DNA of 43,801 bases. Origin: Virgibacillus chiguensis (GTDB taxonomy: Bacteria > Bacillota > Bacilli > Bacillales > Amphibacillaceae). The notes beneath the pieces are model-generated. The model worked only from the letters and a program-made list of their open reading frames with translations. It was not told the origin of the DNA and ran no database searches. The position numbers were made by a program, and so were the translations under genes. Shown here in pieces: positions 42,097 to 43,801 of this stretch (its first letter is position 1; every line of letters begins with the position of its first letter). The stretch spans positions 75,137 to 118,937 of the forward strand of contig NZ_FQXD01000004.1 in assembly GCF_900129865.1 (NCBI RefSeq), written 5' to 3'.

Positions 42097-42252
42097 ATGT
42101 CAACGATAATGATTGTAAGTACGATATCTTTCGTAGTAGTTATTCTCGTACTTGTTTTATCTTTAATCACCATAAAAAAAGGGTACGCATATAAACATCA
42201 AATCGACCCTTTGCCTGAAGAAGGCAATGACAACAATGAGAAAGGCACTTAA
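42097..42252 (+). CDS. ytzI: YtzI-like small membrane protein
   Basis: A 51-residue protein with one N-terminal membrane helix (about 4-26), then KKGYAYKHQIDPLPEEG, which matches the Bacillus YtzI pattern (helix, then KAYxxKHxxDPLP), and an acidic Asn-rich tail. GTGAGG lies before the ATG. It lies 14 bases after panE and 17 bases before the oxidoreductase, so the three are probably one operon. Function unknown. Confidence 0.75.
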   Translation: MSTIMIVSTISFVVVILVLVLSLITIKKGYAYKHQIDPLPEEGNDNNEKGT

Positions 42253-42269
42253 GAAGGGGAGAGTACATT

Positions 42270-43250
42270 ATGAAATTTTGTACCATTGGCACAAGTTGGA
42301 TTACAGAAGCATTTATTGAAGCAGCCCACCGTAGTGGAAAAGCGCAGTTAGTGGCCGTCTACTCAAGGAAATGGGAATCTGCACAAGCGTTTGCTAATAA
42401 ATATGGAGAAGTTAGTGCATTTACAAATATTCAGGAAATGCTGGCAGATGATAACAGTGATTTTGTTTATATAGCATCTCCGAATATTTTGCATCCGGAT
42501 CATATTAAACTAGCCATACATAGCGGAAAGCATGTATTTTGTGAAAAGCCGATGGTGTTTACCGATAAGCAGTGGCAAGAAATTGCTCAACTATCTAAAG
42601 AACATCAAGTATTTGTGTTTGAAGGATTTCGTCACTTGTTTTCACCGAATTACGAGTGTCTAAAAGAAGCATTAACAAGCATAGGCACCATCCGTAGCGC
42701 AATGCTCCAATATATGCAATATTCATCTCGGTATGATAAGTATAAAGACGGAGCAGAACCGAATGTATTCTCGCAACAATTTGCAGGAGGGGCGTTAATG
42801 GATTTGGGCGTTTACCCGTTAAGCATGGCTGTTGACTTATTCGGTAAACCTATAAATGCAACATACCACCCTGTTTTACTAGAAAATGGCATTGATGGAA
42901 GTGGAACGATGGTCCTTACATATGAAGGGTTTGTCGTAACTTTATTAACTTCTAAGATAACGAATGCATTTATGAAATCCGAAATACATGGCGAAGAAGG
43001 TACACTGATGATAGATGCTATTGCACCGATATCTCAAATACAGTTTTATGATAGGAAAACAGCGCGTGTCAGCGAACTGGCAAACGAGCAATATGATGCA
43101 GATATGATATTTGAAGTGGAAGCATTTGTGAGAATGGTGACAAATAATGATTGGGATTCGCATGACGCCTTTTTAGAAAGAAGCAGAACTGTTGCACAAT
43201 TAACAACAAAAATGAGACAGGAAAATGGCATCCATTTTCCTGATGAATAA
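42270..43250 (+). CDS. Gfo/Idh/MocA-family NAD(P)-dependent oxidoreductase
   Basis: A 326-residue oxidoreductase. The N-terminal Rossmann domain starts KFCTIGTSWITEAFIEAA (a G-T-S-W variant of the glycine-rich loop), with YIASPNILHPDH and the family signature GKHVFCEKPM (catalytic Lys). The C-terminal substrate domain has GGALMDLGVYPLSMA with the usual Asp and a Tyr in place of the common His. Close to YulF/YrbE-like Bacillus proteins acting on sugars or inositols; substrate unknown. GAAGGGGAG precedes the ATG. Last gene of the panE operon, followed by a 19-bp inverted repeat. Confidence 0.9.
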   Translation: MKFCTIGTSWITEAFIEAAHRSGKAQLVAVYSRKWESAQAFANKYGEVSAFTNIQEMLADDNSDFVYIASPNILHPDHIKLAIHSGKHVFCEKPMVFTDKQWQEIAQLSKEHQVFVFEGFRHLFSPNYECLKEALTSIGTIRSAMLQYMQYSSRYDKYKDGAEPNVFSQQFAGGALMDLGVYPLSMAVDLFGKPINATYHPVLLENGIDGSGTMVLTYEGFVVTLLTSKITNAFMKSEIHGEEGTLMIDAIAPISQIQFYDRKTARVSELANEQYDADMIFEVEAFVRMVTNNDWDSHDAFLERSRTVAQLTTKMRQENGIHFPDE

Positions 43251-43252
43251 GG

Positions 43253-43296
43253 ATCGATAGTAAAGGTCGCACAAGAATGCGACCTTTACTATCGAT
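43253..43296. terminator. Perfect 19-bp inverted repeat at the end of the operon
   Basis: ATCGATAGTAAAGGTCGCA (43253-43271) and its exact reverse complement (43278-43296) enclose a six-base loop CAAGAA. It starts three bases after the stop codon at 43250. There is no T-run on either strand. It may be a transcript-end stabiliser or terminator, or the boundary of the R1 array that starts 32 bases later. Confidence 0.65.
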
Positions 43297-43327
43297 ATCG
43301 GAGAGCCATTCTTGTTCGATAGAAACT

Positions 43328-43801
43328 CGCTCTCGTTTGTCGCACGTGAATCGCTCCTGCTCGTCGTAACTCGCTCGCTCTCGCGAGAAGTTCGCTCCTG
43401 CTTGTCGCAAAATCGCTCGCTCTCGCGTGAATCGCTCCTGCGCGTCGTAACTCGCTCGGCCTCGCGAGAAGTTCGCTCCTGCGCGTCGTAACTCGCTCGG
43501 CCTCGCGAGAAGTTCGCTCCTGCGCGTCGTAATCGCTCGGCCTCGCGAGAAGTTCGCTCCTGCTCGTCGCAAAATCGCTCGGCCTCGCGTGAGATTCGCT
43601 CCTGCTCGTCGCAAATTCGCTCGCTCCGCACGTGAATCGCTCCTGCGCGTCGGCAATTCGCTCGCCCTCGCGTGAATCGCTCCTGCTCGTCGCAAAATCG
43701 CTCGCCCCCGCGTGAGATTCGCTCCTGCTCGCCGTAACTCGCTCGGCCTCGCGAGAAGTTCGCTCCTACGCGTTGCAAAATCGCTCGCTCTCGCGTGAGA
43801 T
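43328..43801 (+). repeat. R1 tandem array, GC-rich version (array 3), continues past window
   Basis: 23 units starting CGCTC from 43328 to 43782; after the first (24 bp) all steps are 19-21 bp (mean 20.5). Strict alternation: type A CGCTCCTGCTCGTCGCAAAAT, type B CGCTCGGCCTCGCGAGAAGTT. GC content is far above the surrounding genes. Long frames on either strand (for example minus 43200-43778) are translations of the repeat and are not genes. Confidence 0.97.

Noticed and set aside
43069-43778. Long minus-strand frames of about 190-210 codons rich in Arg/Glu/Ser at the right edge
   Set aside because: They translate the R1 repeat and run antisense into the oxidoreductase gene; low-complexity repeat artefacts.
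1-43801. A defence, secretion or biosynthetic novelty cluster
   Set aside because: All longer genes fall into known housekeeping, transport or regulatory families; the unexplained content is the repeat DNA, not a protein-coding system.

Overview
This window is chromosomal DNA of a low-GC, spore-forming Gram-positive bacterium, most likely a halotolerant Bacillaceae of the Virgibacillus/Oceanobacillus type. The evidence is strong AGGAGG-type ribosome binding sites, a LysM-GH18 spore-cortex-type glucosaminidase, Bacillus-specific small proteins (YjzC-like, YtzI-like), the Bacillus-type hisZGDBHAF(IE)C gene set, and an Ehu-type ectoine/hydroxyectoine uptake system. No rRNA, tRNA, CRISPR, prophage or intact insertion sequence was seen.

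Layout. 1-250 is the tail of a tandem-repeat array. 397-6971 holds a chemoreceptor (-), a GNAT-like protein, a TetR regulator with its probable target (an NAD-binding epimerase-like gene; both carry the same palindromic operator) and a LysM-glucosaminidase. 7034-18615 holds single housekeeping or accessory genes: ABC-F ATPase, aldo/keto reductase, RsgA-type GTPase, a small HD hydrolase of the ppGpp type, type 2 IPP isomerase (fni), a damaged YcxB-like membrane protein gene, an MBL-fold hydrolase and a DsbA/FrnE-like oxidoreductase. 18836-22902 is a Fur-box-controlled siderophore transporter (yclNOPQ type). 23281-24006 encodes a SurA_N/PrsA-like lipoprotein.

24298-33301 (-) is a complete histidine operon, hisZ-G-D-B-H-A-F-(IE)-C. 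Across the divergent gap lies a PHP-type histidinol-phosphatase (hisJ), so all ten steps of histidine synthesis are encoded within about 10.4 kb. Then follow a DUF915-like hydrolase, murB, a YjzC-like gene, the ehuBCDA-type transporter (-), a ketopantoate reductase, a YtzI-like gene and a Gfo/Idh/MocA oxidoreductase. A second GC-rich array starts at 43328 and runs off the window.

The most unusual content is in the intergenic DNA, which is filled with several interspersed and tandem repeat families. R1 is a satellite-like array of 20-21 bp units, each starting CGCTC and alternating between two unit types. It occurs at both window ends and as a 0.74-kb, 36-unit block between hisF and hisI that shows a 9-unit, 186-187 bp higher-order repeat. 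R2 is a different 21-bp tandem repeat (TCGCTGAAGTTCACAA core) in two places. R3 is a 250-bp element in three copies, with paired changes between copies that support a conserved fold. R4 is a roughly 100-bp element that often starts ACTATAGGAAAG and ends in a terminator-like hairpin. R5 is a 150-180 bp element with a CAAGTCTAAGTGGG core. Every non-overlapping junction of the his operon carries one of these families, and all R1, R2 and R3 copies have the same orientation.
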